A DNA stretch of 6,617 bases from Verrucomicrobiota bacterium (GCA_027618625.1 JAQCER010000204.1:1-6617); one strand, 5' to 3'; positions 1 to 6,508 are shown, counted from the first letter of the stretch. Numbers and translations are program-made. Notes: generated by a model not told the origin, from the letters alone.

Positions 1-2964
1 TTGCCACCGCAGACGCGGCAGGTCTCGCACTCACCGAATGATCCCAAGGCTGGGGATGCCGTCTCGGTCTCCGTGAAAGTCACCGATGCCGATGGCGTGG
101 CAGCGTTGAGCCTGTCTTACCAAGTCGTCGACCCTGGAGCTTACATTCGAAGAACAGATGACGGCTATGAGGATACCGCTAGCTGGACGACGATTGCCAT
201 GGCGATGTCCACTACGGAAACCGACACTTACATCGCAACGATTCCCGCCGACGTTCAGCTGCACCGGCGGCTGGTGCGCTATCGGATGTCGGCCACGGAC
301 AACGCCGGGCTTTCGGTCACGATCCCCTATGCCGACGACGAACAGCCGAACTTTGCCTACTACGTTTACAATGGAGTGCCGGAGTGGTCAGGGGCCGATC
401 GCCCAGGGACGTCGGAAACCGTGAAGTTCCCGCCCACCGCGCTGACACATCTGCCAGTCTATCAACTGATCGCCGATGCAACGGACGTAAACCGTTCTCA
501 ATATCAGAGTGCTTTTGAGGGGCGGCATTTCCTCGGCACGCTGGTCTACGACGGCGTGGTCTACGACCACATTGAGTTCAGCAACCGGGGAGAATTTTCG
601 ACGTATCAATCGGGCAAGAACAAGTGGCGCATCCACTTTGCCCGAAACCACGATCTGGTGGCGCGGGACAACTACGGCAGGAAGTATGCGACGAAGATCA
701 AGACGATGAACATGAATGCCTGTGCGAGTCCGTGGGTTCCAGCGAACCGTGGCATGGCCGGCATGGAGGAGGCTCTCGGATTCAGGCTGTATCAACTTGC
801 GGGCACACCCTCGCCCGATACGCACTGGCTGCATTTTCGTGTCGTCGACGATGCCGAGGAAGCTCCTGCTGACAGCCAATACAACGGCGATCTCTGGGGG
901 CTCTATCTATTCGTCGAGTATCCGGACAGCCGCTTTCTCTCGTCAAGAAACCTGGGTGACGGCAACACCTACAAGCTCGAGGGTGGCAACGGCGATAAGA
1001 AGAACCAGGGGCCGACCCATCCAACGAACACGAGCGACTTGACGAGCTTTCTCGGTAAGAGTCGCCGAGTTCAGCCGACGGAATGGTGGCGGGAAAACTT
1101 CGATCTCCCCGCCTATTACGGATTCCGCGCGGTCAATCGGATCGTGGGCAACATCGATATTCGGGAAGGCTGGAACCATTTCTTTTATCACAATCCCGAT
1201 GGCCATTGGGCGCCGATTCCCTGGGACTTGGACATGCTCACCATGCCGGAAACGCATTGGAGTGGCACCATCGATCAGAAGGCTTGCCTGCGTAATGACG
1301 ACATCGAAATCGAGTTCAAGAACCGGTGCCGCGAATTGGTTGATCTTCTGGTCAGCGACAAGGGCGACTTTGGCGGACAGGTCGCACAGGTCGTCGAGGA
1401 GCTGGCCAACTTTGTAAACCCACCAGCTCTGGCTCTGACGATGGTCGACGTCGATCAGTTCATGTGGAACAACCATCCGAAATCCACTGGCGGTCACAAG
1501 GGCGCCTACTACCGCACGCCGATGAACCAGTCATTCCAGGGTGGCGTCGTGCGGCGGTTGCTCGCCACGCCGGACCACGAGGGATACGAGAAGTATCTCA
1601 AGGATTTCACCACCGACACCGACCAGAATGGGTGGAAGGTGGGTGACGGCGACCAGAACGGCTATGGCTTTGAGTATCTCAGCCTTGAAGCGAGCGACGA
1701 CGCGATACCGCAAAAGCCGACGGTCACTTACTCCGGGGGTGTCGGTTTCCCGCTCGATCAACTTTCCTTCGGAAGCGATCCCTTCTCGAGTGCTGCCGGC
1801 ACGGGCTTCGGTTCACGGCAGTGGCGGATCGCCCGCATCTACAATCCCGGTACCCCCGATTACGAAGCTGGCACGCCGTGGAAATATGAGATCGAAACGG
1901 TGTGGGCGTCTGAGCCGATCATTGACGTTGCAACAACGACAGTGCAGATTCCGGCCGATGCGTTGAAGGCAGGGGCAACCTATCGGGTGCGCTCGCGGGT
2001 GCTCGACTCCGGTGGTCATGCCAGTCACTGGTCGGACGCTGTTGAGTTCGTTGCGGGCATTCCGGACACGTCACCATACGAGGGACTCGCAATGACCGAG
2101 ATCATGTACTATCCATCGGAAACTTCCGATGCCGAACGTGCCGCTGGCCTCACGACTTCCGACTTCGAGTTCATCGAGATCCACAACAGCGGTGCAACTT
2201 TCATCGATCTTACCGCGCTGAGCTTCACCAAAGGCGTCGCCTTTGACTTTGCCGGTTCCACTCTGACGCAATTGGCTCCCGGTGCTTATGCCGTGATCGT
2301 CGCGGATGCCGCCGCATTCGCTGCTCGCTATGGAGCAGGACTGCCTGTTGCCGGAGAGTGGGGGAACGACAAGCTGAGCAATAGTGGCGAGACGATCGCC
2401 ATCACTTTTGGAAAGGGTAATGGGGTGCTGGAGTTTACTTACGAAGCGAAAGCCCCATGGCCTGCGGCGATGCGTGGGCGATCGCTCGTGCTCAGTGCAG
2501 GTGGAGATCCAACCTTGTCGACTTCATGGGCGATTTCCGCACCGAGCCCAGGATCAGATGGCGAGAACAACCCCGGCGGTGGTGGTTACGCCGCTTGGGC
2601 CACGACTCACTTCGGATCACCCGACGCCGCGAACGCCGCCCCTGATTTGGACGCCGATGGCGACGGATCAGCCAACGCCGTCGAATTTGCGCTTGTCTCC
2701 GATCCGTTAAACCGGGGGTCAGTGCCGCAGCTATCCATCGGCTTCGACAGCGGAAAAGTGACCCTGACATTCACACAACTCATCGACAGCGATGGCTACA
2801 AAGCGACTGCGGAAGTGTCGACGAACCTCAACGAGTGGCAGATGGCGACCAACATGGAGACCGCCGCATCCCCCGTGGGAGCCATCGTGGTCCGCCGCAC
2901 CTGGCGTATCGAATCGGATCTAACGGAAGTGATTTTCCTCCGCCTCCGAATTGCAAAGCCATAG
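1..2964 (+). CDS. Secreted CotH-like kinase / lamin-tail domain protein (5' truncated by window edge)
   Basis: The frame is open from base 1 to a TAG at 2962-2964 (987 codons). No start is visible; the TTG at base 1 is almost certainly internal, so the signal peptide lies outside. In order: residues about 5-110, an Ig-like domain ending in YADDEQPNFAYYVY; about 130-560, a CotH-type kinase domain with RGEFSTYQSGKNKWRIHF, WGLYLFVEYPD, a catalytic-loop-like DIREGWNHFFYHN (D386, N392, N398) and a metal-site-like IPWDLDM (D409, D411); about 570-690, an Ig/FN3-like domain; about 696-835, a lamin-tail domain (MTEIMYYPSE, then FEFIEIHN); 882-897, a calcium-loop-like DLDADGDGSANAVEFA; then a C-terminal beta domain. 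Bacillus CotH is a Fam20-like atypical kinase that phosphorylates spore-coat proteins. The substrate here is unknown, and activity and an extracellular location are inferred. No PEP-CTERM anchor is present at the C terminus. Confidence 0.9.
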   Translation: MPPQTRQVSHSPNDPKAGDAVSVSVKVTDADGVAALSLSYQVVDPGAYIRRTDDGYEDTASWTTIAMAMSTTETDTYIATIPADVQLHRRLVRYRMSATDNAGLSVTIPYADDEQPNFAYYVYNGVPEWSGADRPGTSETVKFPPTALTHLPVYQLIADATDVNRSQYQSAFEGRHFLGTLVYDGVVYDHIEFSNRGEFSTYQSGKNKWRIHFARNHDLVARDNYGRKYATKIKTMNMNACASPWVPANRGMAGMEEALGFRLYQLAGTPSPDTHWLHFRVVDDAEEAPADSQYNGDLWGLYLFVEYPDSRFLSSRNLGDGNTYKLEGGNGDKKNQGPTHPTNTSDLTSFLGKSRRVQPTEWWRENFDLPAYYGFRAVNRIVGNIDIREGWNHFFYHNPDGHWAPIPWDLDMLTMPETHWSGTIDQKACLRNDDIEIEFKNRCRELVDLLVSDKGDFGGQVAQVVEELANFVNPPALALTMVDVDQFMWNNHPKSTGGHKGAYYRTPMNQSFQGGVVRRLLATPDHEGYEKYLKDFTTDTDQNGWKVGDGDQNGYGFEYLSLEASDDAIPQKPTVTYSGGVGFPLDQLSFGSDPFSSAAGTGFGSRQWRIARIYNPGTPDYEAGTPWKYEIETVWASEPIIDVATTTVQIPADALKAGATYRVRSRVLDSGGHASHWSDAVEFVAGIPDTSPYEGLAMTEIMYYPSETSDAERAAGLTTSDFEFIEIHNSGATFIDLTALSFTKGVAFDFAGSTLTQLAPGAYAVIVADAAAFAARYGAGLPVAGEWGNDKLSNSGETIAITFGKGNGVLEFTYEAKAPWPAAMRGRSLVLSAGGDPTLSTSWAISAPSPGSDGENNPGGGGYAAWATTHFGSPDAANAAPDLDADGDGSANAVEFALVSDPLNRGSVPQLSIGFDSGKVTLTFTQLIDSDGYKATAEVSTNLNEWQMATNMETAASPVGAIVVRRTWRIESDLTEVIFLRLRIAKP

Positions 2965-2986
2965 TGGAGGAAAACCATAGTGGAGG
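2955..2986. repeat. 16-bp tandem duplication across the CotH-gene stop codon
   Basis: Bases 2955-2970 (AAAGCCATAGTGGAGG) are followed directly by 2971-2986 (AAAACCATAGTGGAGG), 15 of 16 identical. The first unit carries the last two codons and the TAG stop of the CotH-family gene, so the second unit is non-coding and leaves the protein unchanged. Each unit contains a GGAGG that looks like a ribosome binding site, but no start codon follows at suitable spacing. A further short direct repeat, TATAG at 2987-2991 and 2995-2999, follows. Confidence 0.85.
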
Positions 2987-3106
2987 TATAGACGTATAGA
3001 GCTTCCAAATTGAAAAGAAGCCAAGAAGTTTCGGAAAAGACCGGGGAATTTTCAGTAGTCTTCAAAGTCACTGGATTCCACGGCCCGACTGGCGGAAAGT
3101 AGCCTC

Positions 3107-3535
3107 GTGTTCGATATCGCCAATCCCTTCCAACTCCATCGCGCCGCTCGGGCCGAGCACATTGATCCATCCGGTCATGTGAACAATGCGGTTTACCTGA
3201 GCTGGTTGAATGACGCGGCGATGGCGCACTCCGAGGCGCTTGGTTATGACACCATGCGCTATCATGAGATCGGTGCGGTTTTTGTCGTGCGTCGGCACGA
3301 GATCGACTACCTGCGGCAAGGGTTCGAGGGCGACGACCTCGTTGTTGCAACTTGGTGTGGCGAAGTAAAGCGGTCGACCGCGCTTCGCCACTACCAGATC
3401 GTTCGCCCGGCCGATAAGGTCACGTTGCTCCGAGCTGTGACAAAGTGGGCATTCATGGGGCTGAAAAGCGGTCGGCCACAGAGAATTCCAGACGACATGT
3501 GCGCAGTATTTCGCGAAGGCGTCGGAACTTTGTGA
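3107..3535 (+). CDS. Hotdog-fold acyl-CoA thioesterase (4HBT / YbgC-FadM type)
   Basis: This 142-residue protein has the length and signature of the 4-hydroxybenzoyl-CoA thioesterase-like (YbgC/FadM) family, which hydrolyses acyl-CoA thioesters in the cytoplasm. Residues 18-34 read HIDPSGHVNNAVYLSWL, matching the family pattern HxDxxGHVNNxxYLxW; D20 is the expected catalytic carboxylate. Further along, RRHEIDYLRQGFEGDDL (about 65-81) fits the central strand and turn of the fold. The chosen start is GTG at 3107: an in-frame stop (TAG 3056-3058) lies upstream, there is no in-frame ATG between, and a purine-rich GGAAAG (3094-3099) sits 7 bases ahead. It lies 142 bases after the CotH gene and probably has its own promoter, though I see no clear -35/-10 pair. 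The acyl substrate cannot be told from the sequence. Stop TGA at 3533-3535. Confidence 0.88.
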   Translation: MFDIANPFQLHRAARAEHIDPSGHVNNAVYLSWLNDAAMAHSEALGYDTMRYHEIGAVFVVRRHEIDYLRQGFEGDDLVVATWCGEVKRSTALRHYQIVRPADKVTLLRAVTKWAFMGLKSGRPQRIPDDMCAVFREGVGTL

Positions 3536-3584
3536 ATGGGTTTGAGGAAGAAATGAATATGGCGGTCGTGTAAATCGTAAAGTT

Positions 3585-3603
3585 TAAAGTGGCAGACACT
3601 TTA
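3585..3603 (+). repeat. REP-like palindrome, copy 1
   Basis: Inverted repeat with arms TAAAGTG (3585-3591) and CACTTTA (3597-3603) around the 5-base loop GCAGA. The right flank is ATT-rich and includes five T (3604-3608), so this copy could also act as a weak intrinsic terminator for the thioesterase gene, 49 bases upstream. Two further copies with the same loop polarity occur at 5595-5617 and 6080-6102. Copies 1 and 3 also share a CGTAAA just upstream. It resembles REP palindromes dispersed by IS200-like RAYT transposases, but no such gene is in the window. Confidence 0.75.
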
Positions 3604-3677
3604 TTTTTGGTTTTATACTTTGCCGGTTGACTCCTCCAATTTCCGCGGATAGCGGATGCCGTGATCCGTGCCCGGTT

Positions 3678-3686
3678 GAGAGAAGG
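3678..3686 (+). promoter_or_regulatory. Ribosome binding site setting the start of the membrane-protein gene
   Basis: The purine run GAGAGAAGG ends 7 bases before ATG 3694, a normal Shine-Dalgarno spacing. This favours ATG 3694 over the in-frame GTG at 3661, which has no comparable site and would put a charged 11-residue extension before the first membrane segment. Confidence 0.6.
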
Positions 3687-3693
3687 CTCTTTA

Positions 3694-5514
3694 ATGAAAG
3701 CAAGGCTGAGCGCACGGCTGTGTCGCTCTGCCTGGCTGTGGTATTTGCCGCTGGTGCTGCTCGCTCTGCCGCTCTGGCAGGCGCTGACCCTGACTGGTGC
3801 TGCGCCGCGGGCAGACCACTGGCCGGTGCTGGTGGAGCCGTATCTGGGCTATCTGAATGGCGGGTCACTCTGGGATTTTCTCCATTCCCTGGGTACGGAC
3901 AGCCGGCACCATATGCCGAAGCTGGTGCACTTCGTTCTCATGCGCTGGGGAGGGTGGAATCTCACGGTCGAGTCTCTGCTCAGCGTGGGGCTGGGAGGCG
4001 CGAGCGCGGTGCTGGCCCTCGCCTTCTGGCGGCACCATGCCGCGCCGGCTCTGACACGGTGGTGTTGCGCATGGTTGACCTCGTTCATTATTCTTTCGCC
4101 TATGCAATGGATGAACTGGGTGTGGGGCATCCAGATCTGCTATATGATGCTGGTGACGTCCGGCGTAGCTGCAATTGCGGTCTTTGCGCGGTGCCAGGCC
4201 CCGCGGCTCCGCCTGGTGGCGGCCGGAGCGCTCACGTTGGTGGCCATCTTTTCCTTTCTGAATGGATGGCTGGTCTGGCTGCTCGGACTAGTCGCCATCG
4301 GCGCGCTGGCCTGCGAGGAGGGCTGGACGAGCAGACGCTGGGGGCTGAGTGCAGCGGCGTGGTTGCTCATGGCTGCCGGTGCGGCTGGGATCTACCGGCT
4401 GGGATGGCCGGAGGAGAAGGTAGTGGGTGCCCCTGGCCTGCTCAACACGGTGATGGAGGATCCGGGCGGTGTGGCTACCTACTTTTTCAGAATTCTGGGA
4501 GCGCCGTTCGCGGAACTCGCGCCTCTCTATAAACGCACAGACCGTGTCGCCCTGCAGAACTGGAGCTCGGTGGTGATCGCCTTCGCGGGATTCCTGCTGC
4601 TGGGCGCGGCCGTTGCGGAGCTGTGGCGCCGACGGGCAGAGATGAAGGCGCTGCCGCTTCTGCCCTGGGTACTCATGCTGCTCTTCGGGCTGGGCAATGC
4701 CGCAGCGGTCACATGCGCCAGGGCGAGCATGAAATGGTTCGGAGCTTTTCATTCGCGCTATCCCAGTTTCATCGTGTGGTTCTGGATCGGTCTGTTCGGC
4801 CTCATATTCCTATGCCGGGGCAGATTCCTCATGCTCGGGCGGCGCCTGCTACTGCCAGTGATCGTCTGGGGCGCGCTGATCGGCGGGTGGCAAGGTGTGC
4901 GCGACGGACGACTTGACGCCCGGCGGATGGAGATGGTCGTTGCTGCCATGAGCCTCCGCCACGCAGCGGTGGAGCCGGGACTGCTGGATTTTGCCTGCTT
5001 CGGTCGCGGCGATCAGACCATCCCCTTGATCGACGGGCTGGAGGAGGCGGGCCTGCTCCATATTGCACGCGTGCCGTCAAGTCACGTGGCCGAGTGCCGG
5101 GTGATCCGTTCAGGGGGATACCGTGGGGAGCTGAGCAGGGGGGAGAAACGGCCCGGGGGCGTGGAGTTGTGGGGCTGGGCGCTGCGGAAGGACACCCGCA
5201 CAGGCGCCCCTGCTGTGGCGATTTCCATGCAGGCGGAGGGCCAGCCGGAGCGCTGGCTCGGCCTGGCTACCAGAAACCTCCGCGAGCCGAAACGGTCCGC
5301 ACGGCTGAAAGCCCGCACCATCGAGGGCAGGATCGGATGGAGCTACACCCCACTGACGGAAAACGAGACCTCGTTTCTGCAGCCTGACATTCCGCTCGCG
5401 CTGAAACGCACCCCGCTGCCCTCCGGCTCAGTCACCTTCCGCGCCTACGCGTTCGAACCCATCACCGGCGAGTTTTTCCCGCTCAAGGGAGAAAGCACAC
5501 TGCACCTGCCCTGA
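3694..5514 (+). CDS. Polytopic membrane protein, GT-C-like putative glycosyltransferase with C-terminal beta domain
   Basis: A 606-residue integral membrane protein from ATG 3694. About ten hydrophobic segments are visible: roughly residues 13-33, 92-112, 121-137, 141-165, 174-207 (probably two), 216-234, 291-310, 319-340, 356-375 and 384-400. The first extracytoplasmic loop (41-90) has an aspartate soon after TM1 (D41), then RHHMPKLVHF and GGWN. This resembles the loop after TM1 in uncharacterised GT-C-like (PMT/GT39-type) proteins, where such acidic residues can serve catalysis. ARASM...HSRYPSFIVWFWIGL near 342-368 also matches that group. Residues about 425-606 are soluble and include LWGWALRK (492-499), like a beta-sandwich 'GWA' domain. 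A role in transferring sugars from lipid carriers to envelope polymers is inference; no donor or acceptor can be named. The gene is bracketed by palindrome copies 1 and 2. Stop TGA at 5512-5514. Confidence 0.72.
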   Translation: MKARLSARLCRSAWLWYLPLVLLALPLWQALTLTGAAPRADHWPVLVEPYLGYLNGGSLWDFLHSLGTDSRHHMPKLVHFVLMRWGGWNLTVESLLSVGLGGASAVLALAFWRHHAAPALTRWCCAWLTSFIILSPMQWMNWVWGIQICYMMLVTSGVAAIAVFARCQAPRLRLVAAGALTLVAIFSFLNGWLVWLLGLVAIGALACEEGWTSRRWGLSAAAWLLMAAGAAGIYRLGWPEEKVVGAPGLLNTVMEDPGGVATYFFRILGAPFAELAPLYKRTDRVALQNWSSVVIAFAGFLLLGAAVAELWRRRAEMKALPLLPWVLMLLFGLGNAAAVTCARASMKWFGAFHSRYPSFIVWFWIGLFGLIFLCRGRFLMLGRRLLLPVIVWGALIGGWQGVRDGRLDARRMEMVVAAMSLRHAAVEPGLLDFACFGRGDQTIPLIDGLEEAGLLHIARVPSSHVAECRVIRSGGYRGELSRGEKRPGGVELWGWALRKDTRTGAPAVAISMQAEGQPERWLGLATRNLREPKRSARLKARTIEGRIGWSYTPLTENETSFLQPDIPLALKRTPLPSGSVTFRAYAFEPITGEFFPLKGESTLHLP

Positions 5515-5563
5515 CTTCTCCACCGTCGGGCACGCCACAGCCACAGGCTTGCCCATCCCGCCC

Positions 5564-5578
5564 GCCTGCAGTGCAGGC
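5564..5578. other. GC-rich inverted repeat downstream of the membrane-protein gene
   Basis: GCCTGCA (5564-5570) and TGCAGGC (5572-5578) form a perfect 7-base inverted repeat about one central base; as RNA this would be a 5-bp stem with a 5-base loop. It lies 50 bases after the stop at 5514. No U-tract follows, so it is not a classical intrinsic terminator. It could help end or stabilise the transcript. Confidence 0.35.
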
Positions 5579-5594
5579 TGGACCACGGGACAAA

Positions 5595-5617
5595 AATAAA
5601 GTGGCGGACACTTTATT
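5595..5617 (+). repeat. REP-like palindrome, copy 2 (perfect 9-bp arms)
   Basis: Arms AATAAAGTG (5595-5603) and CACTTTATT (5609-5617) are perfectly complementary around the loop GCGGA. This is the best-formed of the three copies. It has the same polarity as copies 1 and 3 (loop GC[A/G]GA on the + strand). No T-run follows, which argues against a simple terminator role. Downstream, GTTGATCC and then GAAC partly match the sequence after copy 3, hinting that the repeat unit extends beyond the palindrome. The truncated PEP-CTERM frame starts 14 bases further on. Confidence 0.8.
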
Positions 5618-5630
5618 GTTGATCCGCTAG

Positions 5631-5999
5631 AACGCCTTGAAGGACGGCGCCGTGCCGTGCTTGCTCAACTACCGAATCGGCCACGCCGACTGGCGAACCG
5701 CGAGTTTCGGGGCCGCATACGGCCCTCGATTCCAGTCGGGCACGAACTACATCGGGTTCAAGTTCCACAACGCCAGCGCCGGAGCGCTGAACTACGGCTG
5801 GGCGGAGGTGAACATCGGCTCGCTGGATGTCGTGCAGTGGGCCTACGAAAACACCGGCGCCCCCATCATGGTCGGGGCAGTGCCCGAGCCCTCGGCGCTG
5901 GCGCTGCTGGCGGCGGGCGCGGCGGGCCTGCTGGCCTACCGCCGCCGTCCCGGAAGCCCGGAACCGCAGCGGCAGGAGCGTACCCAGCCTACAGGCTGA
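5631..5999 (+). pseudogene. 5'-truncated PEP-CTERM sorting-domain protein remnant
   Basis: The frame opens after an in-frame TAG (5628-5630) and runs to TGA at 5997-5999; the only early start is a TTG at 5637 with no ribosome binding site. Counting from that TTG, residues 38-80 (YIGFKFHNASAG, then NYGWAEVNI and WAYENTGAPIMVG) match the conserved C-terminal half of secreted PEP-CTERM proteins of this phylum. The sorting signal follows: VPEP at 82-85, a hydrophobic stretch 87-101, and RRR at 102-104. Such proteins are exported by Sec, then cut and anchored by an exosortase. No signal peptide or N-terminal half is present, so the product could not be exported and the gene is most likely dead. 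Palindrome copy 2 ends 14 bases upstream, suggesting that element or a linked rearrangement cut the gene. The 16 residues after RRR are also unusually long for this signal. Confidence 0.75.
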
Positions 6000-6009
6000 G
6001 CGAAGCCTG
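5992..6009. other. Small hairpin at the end of the PEP-CTERM remnant
   Basis: CAGGCT (5992-5997) and AGCCTG (6004-6009) can pair across a 6-base loop. The repeat overlaps the TGA stop of the remnant. It has no U-tract; it may be a relic terminator or chance. Confidence 0.3.
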
Positions 6010-6014
6010 AGCCC

Positions 6015-6035
6015 GAGCCGAAGCTGGAGCCGAAG
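6015..6035. repeat. Short 12-bp-period direct repeat
   Basis: GAGCCGAAG occurs at 6015-6023 and again at 6027-6035, with period 12. Similar GAGC and CGAAG pieces on both sides (6001-6045) suggest slippage-type low-complexity sequence just after the PEP-CTERM remnant. Confidence 0.6.
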
Positions 6036-6079
6036 TCGGGAGCGGGACGCCCGGTTTCGTCGTCGACGCGCAAGCGTAA

Positions 6080-6102
6080 AATAAAGTATCAGACACTTTA
6101 TT
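6080..6102 (+). repeat. REP-like palindrome, copy 3
   Basis: Arms AATAAAGT (6080-6087) and ACTTTATT (6095-6102) pair across the 7-base loop ATCAGAC. Compared with copy 2, the innermost pair is lost, while the right arm and the CAGACACTTTATT core are shared with copy 1. Orientation is the same as in the other copies. The following GATCC and GAAC resemble the flank of copy 2. It lies about 80 bases downstream of the PEP-CTERM remnant. Confidence 0.75.
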
Positions 6103-6126
6103 GATCCCGTGGAACATCATGAGAGC

Positions 6127-6154
6127 GTTCCTTCCGCCCGCCGACGGGAAGAAC
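6127..6154. other. Imperfect 10-bp stem-loop
   Basis: GTTCCTTCCG (6127-6136) can pair with CGGGAAGAAC (6145-6154): nine of ten positions pair, one of them G-U, with one C-A mismatch and an 8-base loop. It starts 25 bases after palindrome copy 3 and is the first of several hairpins in this gene-poor stretch. Confidence 0.5.
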
Positions 6155-6293
6155 CCCGCAAAACCAGCGGCGAGCGGAATGCGCAAGGGTGGCGGATGTG
6201 AGGCTGTCGAGCTCCGCCGAGGTGAGGCGGGTCGTCGCGAGCTGGCGCGGAAAGACGAGCGAACCCTGACAACGCGGACAGACGTGCATCCTC

Positions 6294-6364
6294 CATGTTT
6301 GCGAAGCATGTGGAAGCGCGCGTTTCTCGCGATCACTGCGAAAAATGCCGAGGTTGTTGGCATT
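6294..6364. other. Cluster of three consecutive hairpins
   Basis: Within 71 bases three inverted repeats follow one another. CATGTTT (6294-6300) pairs with AAGCATG (6304-6310) over a 3-base loop, with one G-U. CGCG (6319-6322) pairs with CGCG (6328-6331) over TTTCT. AATGCC (6344-6349) pairs perfectly with GGCATT (6359-6364) over a 9-base loop. The order suggests a structured RNA or structured single-stranded DNA element, but the strand is unknown and no known RNA family is recognised. Confidence 0.4.
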
Positions 6365-6490
6365 CCTGCTTGATCCACTTCAGGAGATTCCGGAAAATTC
6401 CCCCGCACAACTCCATTTCCCGCCACTTCCTCCCCTGAACCCCCTCCCTTCCCGGCTCCGCCCGCCTCTGGATTTTAAGTACCCCACCAA

Positions 6491-6508
6491 TTCTCGGCGT
6501 TCTCGGCG
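6491..6508. repeat. 9-bp tandem repeat directly before the sigma-factor start
   Basis: TTCTCGGCG occurs twice in tandem (6491-6499 and 6500-6508), ending exactly at the ATG at 6509. It takes the place where a ribosome binding site would be expected; none is seen. Confidence 0.7.

Larger units (their letters stand above)
6103..6508. other. Gene-poor region between palindrome copy 3 and the sigma-factor start
   Basis: About 400 bases with no gene I can support. Overlapping reading frames exist on both strands. One on the minus strand (6289-6098) begins MHVCPRCQG with a CxxC pair; a second minus frame (6426-5989) reads straight through palindrome copy 3; and a plus frame spans 6101-6373. All are arginine/serine/proline-rich or mutually overlapping, lack ribosome binding sites and match no family I know. 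The stretch 6400-6470 is a C/T-rich tract. Several hairpins lie between 6127 and 6364 and are listed separately. It may be a non-coding repeat unit attached to copy 3. Confidence 0.5.

Noticed and set aside
943..1497. A 184-codon minus-strand frame inside the CotH gene
   Set aside because: It lies opposite the conserved kinase core, whose plus-strand reading has recognisable motifs; the antisense translation shows none.
2796..3350. A 184-codon minus-strand frame across the CotH/thioesterase junction
   Set aside because: It overlaps two well-supported genes on the opposite strand, is rich in arginine and serine, and matches no family.
3590..3619. Promoter with -10 TATACT (3614-3619) for the membrane-protein gene
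   Set aside because: The -10 is plausible, but at 16-18 base spacing the -35 position falls in palindrome copy 1 and matches TTGACA poorly.
3627..4532. A 301-codon plus-strand frame overlapping the start of the membrane-protein gene
   Set aside because: It is in another frame of a gene with clear membrane segments, a good ribosome binding site and family motifs. Its translation is glycine/alanine/arginine-rich with no domain.
5637..5999. An intact small PEP-CTERM protein starting at TTG 5637
   Set aside because: There is no signal peptide and no ribosome binding site, and homologues have a longer N-terminal part; a truncated remnant is more likely.
3585..6102. CRISPR array
   Set aside because: The three repeats are about 2.0 kb and 0.5 kb apart with genes between them, not regularly spaced, and no cas gene is present.
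3042..6405. Inverted match GGGGAATTTTC near 3043-3053 and its complement near 6393-6404, as possible element ends
   Set aside because: An 11-base match is expected several times by chance in 6.6 kb, and the flanks do not align.
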